Origin: Prochlorococcus sp. AG-442-M23
Lineage (GTDB): Bacteria; Cyanobacteriota; Cyanobacteriia; PCC-6307; Cyanobiaceae
Direction of reading: 5' to 3'
DNA: 64,000 nucleotides
Assembly (NCBI GenBank): GCA_003209655.1
Contig: QCPW01000004.1
Location: 62,001-126,000 of the forward strand
Part shown: positions 1 to 9,600 of the stretch, piece by piece
Layout of the letters: every line of letters starts with the position of its first letter
Numbering within the stretch: the first letter of the stretch is position 1
Position numbers and translations under genes: made by a program
Notes under the pieces: generated by a model
The model's input: the letters and a program-made list of their open reading frames with translations, nothing else
Database searches by the model: none
What the model was told of the DNA's origin: nothing

Positions 1-153
1 TGATAAACCGCTTGCATTGCTAAATTCTGCAAAAAGATACCAATTTTTTGAAGATAGTTTTACACCTCTTAACCAGAATGAGAAAAATGTAAATATTAAG
101 ATTCCTCCTAATAAGGAAAATCCGACTATCGAGTCTCGTAAGCTTCTACGCAT
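1..153 (-). CDS. MlaD/Ycf22-type MCE protein, N-terminal part only
   Basis: Partial gene running off the left edge; 51 codons are visible from an ATG at 153. The translation opens MRRSLRDSIVGFSLLGG and continues into one hydrophobic segment (about residues 9-27), the typical N-terminal anchor of MCE-domain substrate-binding proteins of lipid ABC transporters. The MCE domain itself would lie outside the window. It starts only 5 bases after the stop of the ATPase gene, so the two are almost certainly co-transcribed. The family call rests on the anchor plus the neighbour. Confidence 0.7.
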   Translation of the reverse strand, partial: MRRSLRDSIVGFSLLGGILIFTFFSFWLRGVKLSSKNWYLFAEFSNASGLS

Positions 154-158
154 AATGT

Positions 159-977
159 TTAAATCTCTTTTGGTTGCATGGGTCCTTCAAGTTTGCCATT
201 TCTAAATTGAAATACGTAAGGATCATTGCTCTTTTTGAATTCATCAATAGAACCTGCCCATCTAAATTTGCCTCCATAAAGTACCACAACTTTTTCTGAA
301 GTCCTTTCTATAGTACTAAGAACATGGCTTACAACAATAGATGATCCATTGACTTTCTTATTTGTCTTATTGATTAAGTCTTCTATTCTTGATGAAGCGA
401 TAGGGTCTAGTCCAGCAGTAGGTTCATCAAAAAGTAATAATGGCTTATTTTTTTTATCTAAATCTTGTTCAGTAATTAAAGCTCTAGCAAAACTTACTCT
501 TTTTTGCATACCACCACTTAATTCATTCGGAAGTTTTCTCTCAACATTGAATAAACCTACCTCTTCTAAACATTCTTTAACAATTGCCTGAATAAATTTT
601 TTAGATAAATTTTTATTCCGTTGAAGTATAAATCCTACATTTTCTTCAATAGTTAAAGAGCCTAACAAAGCAGGATTCTGAAAAACTAATCTTACATCTG
701 GTGGATTTGTTTGGTCTAATCTTAAGTAAGTTTGTTTTTCTCCAAATATTCTTAATTCACCCTCAGTGGGCATAATTAAACCAGCTAAAATTTTTAATAT
801 AGTTGATTTCCCAGAACCTGAGGGACCCACAATAGCTAATTTTTCTCCTTCATAAAGTTTTAAATTGATTTTATTTAGTACTTTCTGTTTATCCCAACTA
901 ATAGAAAGATTATTTGTTTCTACAGCATGTTTTGATTTTTTCAAAATAAATATAGAGAAATTTGTCTTTAAATACAT
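159..977 (-). CDS. ABC transporter ATPase, MlaF/Ttg2A type
   Basis: A 272-residue ATPase with Walker A GPSGSGKS (51-58), signature LSGGMQKR (153-160) and Walker B/D-loop LLLFDEPTAGLD (180-191). MlaF-type ATPases drive lipid or sterol-like substrate movement between membranes with an MCE protein and an MlaE permease. The MCE gene follows directly at 153; no permease gene is in the window. The N-terminus has about 15 residues more than minimal MlaF proteins, so the true start could lie slightly inside. It points away from the yvcK gene with a 95-bp intergenic space. Confidence 0.85.
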   Translation of the reverse strand: MYLKTNFSIFILKKSKHAVETNNLSISWDKQKVLNKINLKLYEGEKLAIVGPSGSGKSTILKILAGLIMPTEGELRIFGEKQTYLRLDQTNPPDVRLVFQNPALLGSLTIEENVGFILQRNKNLSKKFIQAIVKECLEEVGLFNVERKLPNELSGGMQKRVSFARALITEQDLDKKNKPLLLFDEPTAGLDPIASSRIEDLINKTNKKVNGSSIVVSHVLSTIERTSEKVVVLYGGKFRWAGSIDEFKKSNDPYVFQFRNGKLEGPMQPKEI

Positions 978-1075
978 ATTGCCTATTTTTTTAAGATAAA
1001 AAAAGGATGTATGTATTTGATTTATAATTATTTTGAATATTATGCGAATTTTGAAAAAATTTAAGAGGGATTTTG

Positions 1076-2458
1076 ATGAAGAAGAAAAAAAGGATAAAGC
1101 GAACTTTATCTTATTTTAAAAAATCAAATTTAAATTTTATAAATAGGTTTATAAGAATTTTAAGTTGGCTGTTGCCAGGACTAGTAATCAAGAGATGGAT
1201 GATAACTTCTGCTATTGGATTATTGACTTCTTTATTAGGAATAGCAATCTGGACTAATTTAAGACCACTTTATTGGTTAATAGGAGTTTTTTTCTGGTTA
1301 ATGAATGGGTTAACCAGCATTTTGCCTATTTCAGTTTTGGGACCACTAATCCTCATAACTGGACTTTTATTAATGGGTATTGGCCAGAATAGAAGTATTA
1401 ATTCAATACAAAAAGCTCTTGTCCCAGAAAAGGATACATTTTTAGTAGACGCACTAAGAGTAAAAAGTAAATTAAATAGAGGCCCCAATATTGTTGCTAT
1501 TGGAGGAGGAACAGGCTTATCAACATTGTTAAAAGGTTTAAAAAATTACAGTAATAACATTACCGCAATAGTTACAGTTTCTGATGATGGAGGGAGCAGT
1601 GGAGTTTTAAGAAAGCAATTAGGTGTTCAACCTCCAGGAGACATAAGAAATTGCTTGGCAGCTTTATCAAACGAAGAACCAATTTTAACAAGATTATTTC
1701 AGTATAGATTTTCGGGAGGTAGTGACTTAGAAGGGCATAGTTTTGGTAATTTATTTTTATCAGCTTTAACAACAATTACTGGCAGTTTAGAGAAGGCGGT
1801 TCAAGCTTCAAGTAAAGTTTTAGCTGTACAAGGACAAGTTTTACCAGCTACCAACATTGATGTAATGCTTTGGGCAGAACTTGAAGATGGCCAGAAAATA
1901 TTTGGTGAAAGCAATATAAGCCAATCTAAAAAATTGATTTCTAGGATTGGTTATCTGCCCGAAAATCCATCAGCCCTTCCTAGTGCGATTGAATCTATTA
2001 AAGAGGCAGATTTAATAGTACTTGGCCCGGGTAGCCTTTATACTTCCTTGCTGCCTAATTTACTCGTGCCGGAAATTGTTGACGCTCTTTTAAAAAGTAA
2101 AGCTCCTAAAATTTACATTAGTAATTTGATGACCCAGCCAGGAGAAACTGATGGTCTTGATGTATATCAACATGTAAAAGCAATAGAAAAGCAATTATTA
2201 AATTTTGGTGTAAAAACTCGAATATTTAATGCAATATTGTCTCAAGTTCAATTTGAAAAGTCACCGCTCGTAGACTATTACGGAAGTAGAGGGGCTGTGC
2301 CAGTGATTTGTAATAAAGAAAAATTAATTGCTGAAGGATACTATGTTTTGCAAGCTCCTCTTTATTCAAGAAAAATAACCCCCACGCTGAGACATGACTC
2401 CCGAAGACTTGCCAGGGCAGTAATGTTTATTAATAAAAAATTAAAGAAATTAAATTAA
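1076..2458 (+). CDS. YvcK/CofD-like family protein with membrane N-terminus
   Basis: About 460 residues. The N-terminal 110 residues contain two or three hydrophobic segments (about 42-60, 66-84, 88-104), then a YvcK-type domain with glycine-rich GGGTGLSTLL (from about 144), VSDDGGSSG, PPGDIRNCL and LGPGSLYTSLLPNL. In other bacteria YvcK binds UDP-sugars and affects carbon metabolism and cell shape; membrane-anchored versions are common in cyanobacteria. A TTG at 1073 directly precedes the ATG chosen; a purine-rich ribosome-binding site (AGAGGGA) lies just upstream. It ends 7 bases before the convergent ndhJ. Confidence 0.85.
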   Translation: MKKKKRIKRTLSYFKKSNLNFINRFIRILSWLLPGLVIKRWMITSAIGLLTSLLGIAIWTNLRPLYWLIGVFFWLMNGLTSILPISVLGPLILITGLLLMGIGQNRSINSIQKALVPEKDTFLVDALRVKSKLNRGPNIVAIGGGTGLSTLLKGLKNYSNNITAIVTVSDDGGSSGVLRKQLGVQPPGDIRNCLAALSNEEPILTRLFQYRFSGGSDLEGHSFGNLFLSALTTITGSLEKAVQASSKVLAVQGQVLPATNIDVMLWAELEDGQKIFGESNISQSKKLISRIGYLPENPSALPSAIESIKEADLIVLGPGSLYTSLLPNLLVPEIVDALLKSKAPKIYISNLMTQPGETDGLDVYQHVKAIEKQLLNFGVKTRIFNAILSQVQFEKSPLVDYYGSRGAVPVICNKEKLIAEGYYVLQAPLYSRKITPTLRHDSRRLARAVMFINKKLKKLN

Positions 2459-2465
2459 TAAATTT

Positions 2466-2996
2466 TTAATAAGCATCTTGTAATTCATAAAAATCAGGTT
2501 GGATATAATCTTTTCTTAAGGGCCATCCTCTCCAATCTTCAGGCATTAAAAGTCTTTTGGGATTTGGATGATCAGCAAAATTAATACCATACATATCATA
2601 AGTTTCTCTTTCTTGCCAATCACTTCCCTTGAAAAGTTTATAAAGGCTAGGTAAGGATAGATCTGAGTCTCGACTTAGAAAAACTTTAACTCTAATTTCC
2701 TTAATATTTTTTAATTCTTGAATATCTCCAATTGATATTAGATGGTAAAAGCTCACAAGGCATTTCCCAGGCCCTTCATCATAGCCACCTTGACATTGAA
2801 GGTAATTAAATCCGTATTTTTTTAAAGTAGATATTGCTTCATACAAATTTTCTGGTTTTACAGAGAGGAGCTCAACACCAATGTGATCATTACCTAATGA
2901 TTCGTTCTCAATTCCATCTTTAAAAAGTTGATTACTTATTATTCCTTTTTGATCAACTATTTCTTCTGAAGATATAGGTAAATTTTCTTTGTCCAT
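2466..2996 (-). CDS. ndhJ: NAD(P)H-quinone oxidoreductase subunit J
   Basis: 176 residues, a 30 kDa-subunit family protein of the thylakoid NDH-1 complex (cyclic electron flow and respiration). Typical motifs are near the C-terminus: ERETYDMYGI and the DWRGWPLRKDY region. It is third in the ndhC-ndhK-ndhJ operon; its ATG shares one base with the stop of ndhK, indicating translational coupling. Confidence 0.97.
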   Translation of the reverse strand: MDKENLPISSEEIVDQKGIISNQLFKDGIENESLGNDHIGVELLSVKPENLYEAISTLKKYGFNYLQCQGGYDEGPGKCLVSFYHLISIGDIQELKNIKEIRVKVFLSRDSDLSLPSLYKLFKGSDWQERETYDMYGINFADHPNPKRLLMPEDWRGWPLRKDYIQPDFYELQDAY

Positions 2997-3730
2997 TATT
3001 TAAATTCTTTATCAATTAGGCTTTCTTCGACTTTATTGTTTATATTTTCTTCCACCTTCTGTAATTTAGATGAAGTAATTGATTTGTTAGATTTTTTATT
3101 TAAGTATTCGCCGGTATTTTCTGAAAAAACAAGTTTCATATTATGTTCAACAGTTATATACCTATGAGTTTGTTCAGTTTTACTCCTTTCAAGAATGCTT
3201 TCATTACCAACTTTTTTTCTCAATTTAATAACAGCATCAAAAATAGCTTCTGGTCTAGGCGGGCAGCCGGGAAGATATAAGTCAACTGGGATTAATTTAT
3301 CAACTCCTCTAACCGCTGTAGTTGAGTCCGCACTAAACATACCACCTGTTATGGTGCAAGCCCCCATAGCAATAACATATTTTGGCTCTGGCATCTGCTC
3401 ATATAATCTAACTAATGCAGGCGCCATTTTCATTGTTACAGTCCCTGCAACAATAAGTAAATCAGCTTGTCTTGGAGAGCTTCTGGGTACTAACCCAAAT
3501 CTATCAAAATCAAATCTTGAACCTATAAGTGCTGCAAATTCAATAAAACAACAGGCTGTTCCATATAAAAGAGGCCATAAACTGCTTAATCTAGCCCAGT
3601 TATGAAGATCATCAAGACTTGTCAATATGATATTTTCACTCAAATCTGTAGTTACTTGAGGTGGACCAAGAGGATTACATGTTTCTTCTCTGAGTTCTCT
3701 AATTGCTTTTGGTGAGAGTGAATTGTTCAA
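2996..3730 (-). CDS. ndhK: NAD(P)H-quinone oxidoreductase subunit K
   Basis: 244 residues. Carries the cysteines that hold the N2 [4Fe-4S] cluster: [18 protein letters not shown] and PGCPPRPEA. The start codon is TTG (reading [13 protein letters not shown]), chosen because the conserved N-terminus begins there. The last ~60 residues after KKVGNESI are lysine/glutamate/asparagine-rich and poorly conserved in character. Middle gene of ndhCKJ; it follows ndhC by 4 bases. Confidence 0.97.
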   Translation of the reverse strand: MNNSLSPKAIRELREETCNPLGPPQVTTDLSENIILTSLDDLHNWARLSSLWPLLYGTACCFIEFAALIGSRFDFDRFGLVPRSSPRQADLLIVAGTVTMKMAPALVRLYEQMPEPKYVIAMGACTITGGMFSADSTTAVRGVDKLIPVDLYLPGCPPRPEAIFDAVIKLRKKVGNESILERSKTEQTHRYITVEHNMKLVFSENTGEYLNKKSNKSITSSKLQKVEENINNKVEESLIDKEFK

Positions 3731-3734
3731 TTTT

Positions 3735-4097
3735 TTAACTCCATTCTAAAGCTCCTTTTCTCCATGCGTAAGCAAGAGCAATAACTAATATTGCAATAAA
3801 TATTAAAGCTTCAATAAATGCTAGTAAACCTAGTCTATTGAATGCAACAGCCCAAGGATAAAGGAATACGGTCTCTACATCAAATATAACGAAAACTAAT
3901 GCAAACATGTAGTATCTGATGTTGAATTGAATCCAAGCCCCGCCTATCGGCTCCATTCCAGATTCATATGTTAGCTTGCGCTCCCCATTTCTTCTTTTTG
4001 GAGCGACTATAAGGTTTGTAACTAGAGCTAAAACAGGAACTGCAGCAGCTATGATTAAAAAACCTAAAAAATATTCGTAGCCTGGTAAAGAAAACAT
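3735..4097 (-). CDS. ndhC: NAD(P)H-quinone oxidoreductase subunit 3
   Basis: 120 residues beginning [16 protein letters not shown], three hydrophobic helices, the family length. The frame is open further upstream to 4208, but the 37 extra residues are basic and unlike NdhC, and would overlap the divergent rubA gene, so the ATG at 4097 is preferred. It is a membrane subunit near the quinone-binding site. First gene of the leftward ndhCKJ operon; the 72-bp gap to rubA should hold both promoters. Confidence 0.95.
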   Translation of the reverse strand: MFSLPGYEYFLGFLIIAAAVPVLALVTNLIVAPKRRNGERKLTYESGMEPIGGAWIQFNIRYYMFALVFVIFDVETVFLYPWAVAFNRLGLLAFIEALIFIAILVIALAYAWRKGALEWS

Positions 4098-4169
4098 TGA
4101 AAAAAATTGTGGGAAAATTCGCTTAATTAAGCAAAATCTTTTAGAGTCTCTAAAGTTAAATACTAAACC

Positions 4170-4598
4170 GTGAGTGAAAACATTCAACCACCTTCTGAGG
4201 ATAATCAAATAGTTGAGGATTTAGCAAAAGAAGAAATTCCTGAAAAACTTCCTCTTATCAAAGATAAAGATTTAATTACCAATTTAGAACAAAATAGATT
4301 CGAATGTAGAAGTTGCGGATATATTTATGATCCTGCAGAAGGAAATAAAAAACTTAATATACCCAAAAATACTCCTTTTTCATTAATAGATGGGAACACC
4401 TTTGCCTGCCCAGTTTGCAGAGCAGGTAAGAATTTATATAAGGATATTGGTCCACGGGAGAAACCTAGTGGGTTTGAAGAAAATTTAACCTATGGCTTTG
4501 GATTCAATAGCTTGCCACCTGGCCAGAAGAATATATTAATCTTTGGTGGTTTAGCATTTGCAGCTGCATGTTTCCTTTCTTTATACTCTTTGCATTAA
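4170..4598 (+). CDS. rubA: Rubredoxin with C-terminal membrane anchor
   Basis: 142 residues from a GTG start. A rubredoxin domain with paired CxxC motifs (Cys46/Cys49 and Cys80/Cys83) binds one iron; residues about 121-140 form a single transmembrane helix. RubA is required for photosystem assembly in cyanobacteria, and the gene order rubA-ycf48-psbEFLJ is strongly conserved, as here. The ~40-residue acidic N-terminal extension is typical of the cyanobacterial form. Confidence 0.93.
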   Translation: MSENIQPPSEDNQIVEDLAKEEIPEKLPLIKDKDLITNLEQNRFECRSCGYIYDPAEGNKKLNIPKNTPFSLIDGNTFACPVCRAGKNLYKDIGPREKPSGFEENLTYGFGFNSLPPGQKNILIFGGLAFAAACFLSLYSLH

Positions 4599-4607
4599 TA
4601 TATATCT

Positions 4608-5621
4608 ATGAAAAAATTTTTAATTAGCCTTCCTAAACTTCTTTTATCACTATCACTTTGCTTTGTTTTAAGTAGTTGTTCTTCAACAGGTGTAAAGATG
4701 GGTGAGACTAGTCCTTGGGAAACAATTCAATTTGAAGACCAGTCAAATGCTTTAGACATAGATTTTATTGATGATAATCATGGATTTTTAGTTGGTTCTA
4801 ATAGACTTATTATGGAATCAAACGACGGTGGAAAATCATGGGAGAAAAGATCACTAGATATTGATGCAGAAGAAAATTTTCGTTTACTTGACATAGATTT
4901 TAAAGGTTCTGAAGGATGGTTAATAGGACAACCGTCCTTAGTGATGCACACTATTGATGAAGGTAAAAATTGGACTAGGTTATCTCTTGGAAAACTTCCA
5001 GGCCAACCTTTTTTAGTGACAACTCTTGATGAGGGAGTTGCAGAATTGGCAACAACTTCTGCGGCGATTTATACAACCTCAAACAGTGGTGTAACATGGG
5101 AATCAAGAGTATCAGACCCTTCCGATCAGGGGGGTATAAGAGATTTAAGAAGAAATCCTAATGGAAATTATGTAAGTGTAAGTAGTCTTGGTAATTTCTT
5201 TTCTACTTTAGACAGTGATAGTAAGACATGGGTAGCTCATCAAAGGGCGAGTAGTAAGAGAGTTCAAAGTATAGGATTTAATCCAAAAGGCAATTTATGG
5301 ATGTTATCTCGGGGGGCTGAAATAAGATTTAATGAAGATAGTAATGATTTAGAAAGTTGGACTAAACCTTTGGTTCCGATTTTAAATGGATACAATTACT
5401 TAGATATGGGTTGGGATCCTAATGGAAATATTTGGACTGGTGGCGGAAACGGGACTTTAATAGTAAGTAAGGATGAAGGTAAAACTTGGACTTCTGATCC
5501 TATCGCATCAAATTTGCCAACTAATTTTATTAAAATTCAATTCTTTGAAAAAGATCAATTAAAAGATAAGAAAGGATTTATTTTAGGAGAAAGAGGGTAT
5601 ATCTTGAAGTGGATAGGGTAA
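4608..5621 (+). CDS. ycf48: Photosystem II assembly factor Ycf48 (HCF136)
   Basis: 337 residues. A lipoprotein signal with lipobox LSSC (Cys24) targets it to the lumenal face of the thylakoid. The remainder is a series of beta-propeller blades carrying BNR-like motifs such as [31 protein letters not shown] and [10 protein letters not shown]. Ycf48 binds newly made D1 during early PSII assembly. It lies 9 bases after rubA and upstream of psbEFLJ. Confidence 0.96.
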   Translation: MKKFLISLPKLLLSLSLCFVLSSCSSTGVKMGETSPWETIQFEDQSNALDIDFIDDNHGFLVGSNRLIMESNDGGKSWEKRSLDIDAEENFRLLDIDFKGSEGWLIGQPSLVMHTIDEGKNWTRLSLGKLPGQPFLVTTLDEGVAELATTSAAIYTTSNSGVTWESRVSDPSDQGGIRDLRRNPNGNYVSVSSLGNFFSTLDSDSKTWVAHQRASSKRVQSIGFNPKGNLWMLSRGAEIRFNEDSNDLESWTKPLVPILNGYNYLDMGWDPNGNIWTGGGNGTLIVSKDEGKTWTSDPIASNLPTNFIKIQFFEKDQLKDKKGFILGERGYILKWIG

Positions 5622-5752
5622 GTTCGCAATACAAAAAAATAAAAAAACCTTAAATTTTATTTAAATTTAGCAACTGTCTGTAACCAAGCTGTAAATTTCT
5701 CCACAAACTTAGGATTTTTCCTAGTAAGATCATAGGGTAAATAATTGTGATT

Positions 5753-6001
5753 ATGGCCGCAGGTTCCACGGGTGAACGCCCATTCTTTGAAATAATCACC
5801 AGTATAAGATACTGGATTATTCATGCAGTAACACTACCAGCTATTTTTATAGCAGGATTTTTGTTTGTTTATACAGGTTTAGCTTACGATGCTTTTGGAA
5901 CTCCACGTCCGGATAGTTATTTTCAGGCGTCCGAATCAAAAGCACCTGTCGTAACACAACGGTACGATGCTAAAACTCAATTAGATTTAAGAACGAAATA
6001 A
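5753..6001 (+). CDS. psbE: Cytochrome b559 alpha subunit
   Basis: 82 residues starting [14 protein letters not shown]; a GTG two codons upstream (5747) is in frame but the ATG matches the family start. The haem-ligating histidine is in the sequence [12 protein letters not shown], ahead of a single transmembrane helix. First of the four-gene psbEFLJ operon. Confidence 0.98.
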   Translation: MAAGSTGERPFFEIITSIRYWIIHAVTLPAIFIAGFLFVYTGLAYDAFGTPRPDSYFQASESKAPVVTQRYDAKTQLDLRTK

Positions 6002-6003
6002 CA

Positions 6004-6150
6004 ATGTCAAATTCTCAAGCTCCAATGCAGGCAGTTGATGTCCGCGTTTATCCAATCTTTACTGTACGTTGGCTCGCAGTTCATGCTCTTGCGATCCCTT
6101 CTGTATTTTTCTTAGGTGCAATAGCAGCTATGCAATTTATTAGACGTTAA
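6004..6150 (+). CDS. psbF: Cytochrome b559 beta subunit
   Basis: 48 residues, starting 2 bases after psbE. Translation opens [19 protein letters not shown] and has [12 protein letters not shown], containing the second axial histidine for the b559 haem, and ends QFIRR. Length and motifs are those of PsbF. Confidence 0.97.
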
Positions 6151-6161
6151 CTTTATTAATT

Positions 6162-6281
6162 ATGCAAGTAAACGAAAATCCAAATAAAGTTCCAGTAGAA
6201 CTTAATCGTACAAGTCTTTACTTAGGCTTGTTGTCAGTCTTTGTTTTAGGAATTTTATTTTCCAGTTACTTTTTCAACTAA
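6162..6281 (+). CDS. psbL: Photosystem II protein L
   Basis: 39 residues, exactly the PsbL length: [20 protein letters not shown], then one transmembrane helix ending SSYFFN. PsbL sits at the PSII monomer interface and affects electron flow at QA. Third gene of psbEFLJ. Confidence 0.96.
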
Positions 6282-6290
6282 ATTAAAACT

Positions 6291-6485
6291 ATGAGTAAAT
6301 TAAAAGGCCCTGATGGCAGAATTCCCGATAGGTTACCAGATGGTAGACCAGCCGTTGCATGGGAAAGAAGATGGACAGAAGGAACTCTTCCACTTTGGCT
6401 CGTTGCTACTGCTGGAGGAATAGCAGTTATATTCGTATTAGGCATATTTTTCTATGGATCATACAATGGAGTAGGAGCAGGCTAA
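6291..6485 (+). CDS. psbJ: Photosystem II protein J
   Basis: 64 residues with the PsbJ features [15 protein letters not shown] and a single helix ending [12 protein letters not shown]. Last gene of psbEFLJ; it starts 9 bases after psbL. PsbJ borders the plastoquinone exchange channel. Confidence 0.96.
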   Translation: MSKLKGPDGRIPDRLPDGRPAVAWERRWTEGTLPLWLVATAGGIAVIFVLGIFFYGSYNGVGAG

Positions 6486-6518
6486 AGTAGCAATAACCTT
6501 CTTTAATTTTTATTTTAT

Positions 6519-7418
6519 TTAACTCCAATAATTATCAGTAAATATCTCTAGCTTCTTTTTAGTAAAGTTAGGGATATTTTCTTTTTTGGTTATTAGTCCA
6601 TCCTTCAAAGAATGATGGGATTTACTCTTAGGTCTTTCCTCATCGATAACTTTTGCTATTTCAAAGACAATCTTGTTTGCAACCTCAGTATTTGCCATGA
6701 GATTTTCCATAATCATCTCTACAGAAACTTCTTGATGAGCTTGATGCCAGCAATCATAGTCTGTAACCATAGATAGAGATGAATAAGCTATCTCAGCTTC
6801 TTTAGCTAATCTTGCTTCAGTATGATTAGTCATTCCTATGATCGAACATCCCCAACTTCTATACAAGTTAGATTCTGCTCGGGTAGAGAAAGCTGGTCCT
6901 TCCATAGCAAGATATGTTCCACCTCTATGTAATTGCCTTCCATCTGGGATGTTTTTTTCTCCAACATTACTTAAAATTTCAGATAAATTTCTACAGAAAG
7001 GATCTCCCATAGTTACGTGAGCAACTGCTCCCTCATTAAAAAATGTTGCTGGTCTATTGTGAGTTCTATCGATAAACTGATCAGGGACAACTACATCAAG
7101 GGGTCTTATTTGTTCTTGGAGGGAGCCAACTGCTGATGGGGCTATTATCCATCTAACCCCTATTGATCGAAGAGCCCAAATGTTTGCTTTATAAGGAATT
7201 TCTGTTGGATTTAAACTATGTGTTCTGCCATGCCTAGGAATGAATGCTATTTCTAGATTCCCAAGATTATATACTCTTATTGAATCAGAAGGTTTACCAT
7301 AGGGAGTATTGATTTCTATTTCTCTTAAGTACTTTATTTGATCCATTGAATAAAATCCACTCCCACCAATTACTCCTAATCTTGATTTTTCAATTGGTAA
7401 TAAATGTTCTTTATTCAT
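6519..7418 (-). CDS. mtnP: 5'-methylthioadenosine phosphorylase
   Basis: 299 residues of the PNP/MTAP family: GVIGGSGFY at the N-terminus (phosphate-binding), FIPRHGRTHSLNP, AMEGPAFSTRAES and GMTNHTEARLAKEAEIAYSS (substrate site). It recycles methylthioadenosine, a by-product of polyamine synthesis, to adenine and methylthioribose-1-phosphate. Convergent with psbJ, divergent from the SelD fusion gene with a 10-bp gap. Confidence 0.93.
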   Translation of the reverse strand: MNKEHLLPIEKSRLGVIGGSGFYSMDQIKYLREIEINTPYGKPSDSIRVYNLGNLEIAFIPRHGRTHSLNPTEIPYKANIWALRSIGVRWIIAPSAVGSLQEQIRPLDVVVPDQFIDRTHNRPATFFNEGAVAHVTMGDPFCRNLSEILSNVGEKNIPDGRQLHRGGTYLAMEGPAFSTRAESNLYRSWGCSIIGMTNHTEARLAKEAEIAYSSLSMVTDYDCWHQAHQEVSVEMIMENLMANTEVANKIVFEIAKVIDEERPKSKSHHSLKDGLITKKENIPNFTKKKLEIFTDNYWS

Positions 7419-7428
7419 TGTGATTTAA

Positions 7429-9600
7429 ATGACTTTTAATCATCTAGTACTTATTGGGGGAGGACACACAAATGTTCTTTTAATTAAGAAATGGATAATG
7501 TGTAGAAAATTAATGCCAGAGATTCCTGTTTCAATTATATCTAGAGATTCTCATTTAGTTTATTCGGCGATGTTCCCATCGGTTATTTCAAAATCAATTT
7601 CTTTAGATGAGAGTTTAATTGATATAAAATCTTTAGCAAAAAATGCAAAAGTATCTTTTATAGAAGAAGAAGTAAAAGATATTGATTTTAATTTAAAGAA
7701 AATTGTTTTAAGTAATAGACCCGCAGTTAATTATTCGAAGTTGGTGCTTAATTATGGAAGTCAAACAATAATTCCAAAAGAATTTGAATCACTTGTTAAA
7801 AATCGAAATGCTTTTTCAATTAAACCTTTTTTGAAGGCTTATGACTTAATACAAAAAGAGGATATTTTTGATTCAGTTAATGAACTTCCATTTGTAATTG
7901 TTGGGAGCGGCCTCGCTGCAATTGAAGTATCATATGCTTTGAGAAAAAGATGGAGAGTTAGATCTCTCAAATTATTATGTGATTCAAAAAAAATTAATAA
8001 TACAATTCTAAAAAGTTTAAAGAACTCCAATATTGATTTAGTTGGAAACCTTAATTTTGATTATGGCAAGATTCTTTTATGTACAGGAAATACATCTCCT
8101 TTATGGGCACAAAAAAAATTATTAGATTCGGATTCTCATGGCAGAATAATCACAAATCAGAATTTGCAGTTGAAAAGTTTCTCCGAAATTTTTGCTGCAG
8201 GTGATTGCGCATTTGTAGATTCAGCTAAAAGACCAGCATCGGGAGTTTTTGCAGTAAAAGTTGTAAATACATTAGCTCAAAATCTAAAAAAGGATATAGA
8301 AGGAGGATTATTAAAAAAGTGGTTTCCTCAAAGGATCGGATTGCAAATAGTTAATATATTTCCCAGCCATCATCAAAAGGCTTTTGCTATTTATCGCAAT
8401 TTTGTTTTTGGCCCTTCTTTTCTTTTTTGGATTTTAAAGCATAAAATTGATCTGAACTTTATTTATAAGTTCAGATCAAAAAAACTAATAATGGAGAGTA
8501 GTGAAAAAAATATTTCATTAAATGATTGCAGGGGATGCGCAGCTAAAATTCCTCAGATTATTTTGAATAAATCATTAATAAATTCTAATTTAGATTCTTT
8601 TGCTTTATCCCCTGAAGATTCAGTTGAGATCTATCAAAATGGTGCAGATATTATCTTGCAAAGTGTAGATGGATTTCCTGCTTTGGTAAGTGATCCTTGG
8701 CTTAATGCAAAAATTACTACTTTGCATGCTTGCTCAGATTTGTGGGCATGCGGAGCAAAACTTTCATCCGCGCAGGCTTTAGTATCATTACCAAAAGTTG
8801 AAAGGGAATTTCAGAGTTACCTCTTTTCTCAATCCCTACAAGGGATTAAATCAACAGTTGAGGATCATGGAGGGGAATTACTTGGAGGCCATACTTTCGA
8901 GGCAAGAAGTTTAGTAAATAAACCTTATTCATTAGGAATAGATATTTCTTTAACAGTTCAAGGTATTTTAAAAAATGGAGCAAAACCATGGCTTAAATCT
9001 GGAATGAATATTGGAGATATTCTCATGATGTCTAGACCTCTAGGTGTTGGGATTTACTTTGCCGGTCAAATGCAAAATATTAATATGCTAGGTAGTTCTT
9101 CTGAAATAATTAATAATTTAGTAAAGAGTCAGCAATATTTGGTTGATGAAATTTATCATTTTCAAAATCAATTTAGAGAATCATTAGTCAATGCTGCGAC
9201 TGACATTACTGGATATGGATTTATTGGACATCTTAAAGAAATGGTTGAATCATCTAATTTATATAGGCAAAGAAATAATCTTGAGCCACTAAAAGTTTTA
9301 TTAGATTTATTTGCATTTAAAGCTTACCCTGGCGTATTTGATTTAATAAGAAAAGATGTTAAAAGTACTTTCTTTGAATCTAATAAAGAAATTTTTGACA
9401 AAATTTATAAAGTAAATAAGCAAAAAAGAATAATTAATTTTTTAAACGAAAATTCATTAGATCAAGAGACTTTTAACGAGAGAATATCATTACTATTAGA
9501 TCCTCAAACATGTGGCCCTTTATTGATTAGTTGTAATAGTAAATATGAAAATGTTCTAAAGGATAAATGGTACAAGGTTGGAGAGGTTGTAAAAATGTAA
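7429..9600 (+). CDS. selD: Fusion of NADH dehydrogenase-like flavoprotein and selenophosphate synthase
   Basis: 723 residues, two enzymes in one chain. Residues 1 to ~350 are an FAD/NAD(P) disulfide-oxidoreductase-like (NDH2-type) domain: LIGGGHTNVLL at the N-terminus, VGSGLAAIEVSYALR in the middle and a late AAGDCAF FAD motif. From ~360 onward is SelD: CRGCAAKIP contains the likely catalytic Cys370 and Lys373, followed by GGELLGGHTFEAR and the TDITGYGFIGHL region. SelD makes selenophosphate from selenide and ATP, in this lineage presumably for tRNA selenouridine. The same fusion is known in other marine cyanobacteria and some protists. Confidence 0.9.
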   Translation: MTFNHLVLIGGGHTNVLLIKKWIMCRKLMPEIPVSIISRDSHLVYSAMFPSVISKSISLDESLIDIKSLAKNAKVSFIEEEVKDIDFNLKKIVLSNRPAVNYSKLVLNYGSQTIIPKEFESLVKNRNAFSIKPFLKAYDLIQKEDIFDSVNELPFVIVGSGLAAIEVSYALRKRWRVRSLKLLCDSKKINNTILKSLKNSNIDLVGNLNFDYGKILLCTGNTSPLWAQKKLLDSDSHGRIITNQNLQLKSFSEIFAAGDCAFVDSAKRPASGVFAVKVVNTLAQNLKKDIEGGLLKKWFPQRIGLQIVNIFPSHHQKAFAIYRNFVFGPSFLFWILKHKIDLNFIYKFRSKKLIMESSEKNISLNDCRGCAAKIPQIILNKSLINSNLDSFALSPEDSVEIYQNGADIILQSVDGFPALVSDPWLNAKITTLHACSDLWACGAKLSSAQALVSLPKVEREFQSYLFSQSLQGIKSTVEDHGGELLGGHTFEARSLVNKPYSLGIDISLTVQGILKNGAKPWLKSGMNIGDILMMSRPLGVGIYFAGQMQNINMLGSSSEIINNLVKSQQYLVDEIYHFQNQFRESLVNAATDITGYGFIGHLKEMVESSNLYRQRNNLEPLKVLLDLFAFKAYPGVFDLIRKDVKSTFFESNKEIFDKIYKVNKQKRIINFLNENSLDQETFNERISLLLDPQTCGPLLISCNSKYENVLKDKWYKVGEVVKM

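Noticed and set aside
17..205. 62-residue ORF on the plus strand
   Set aside because: Lies antisense to the MCE protein start and the ATPase end, both of which are well supported.
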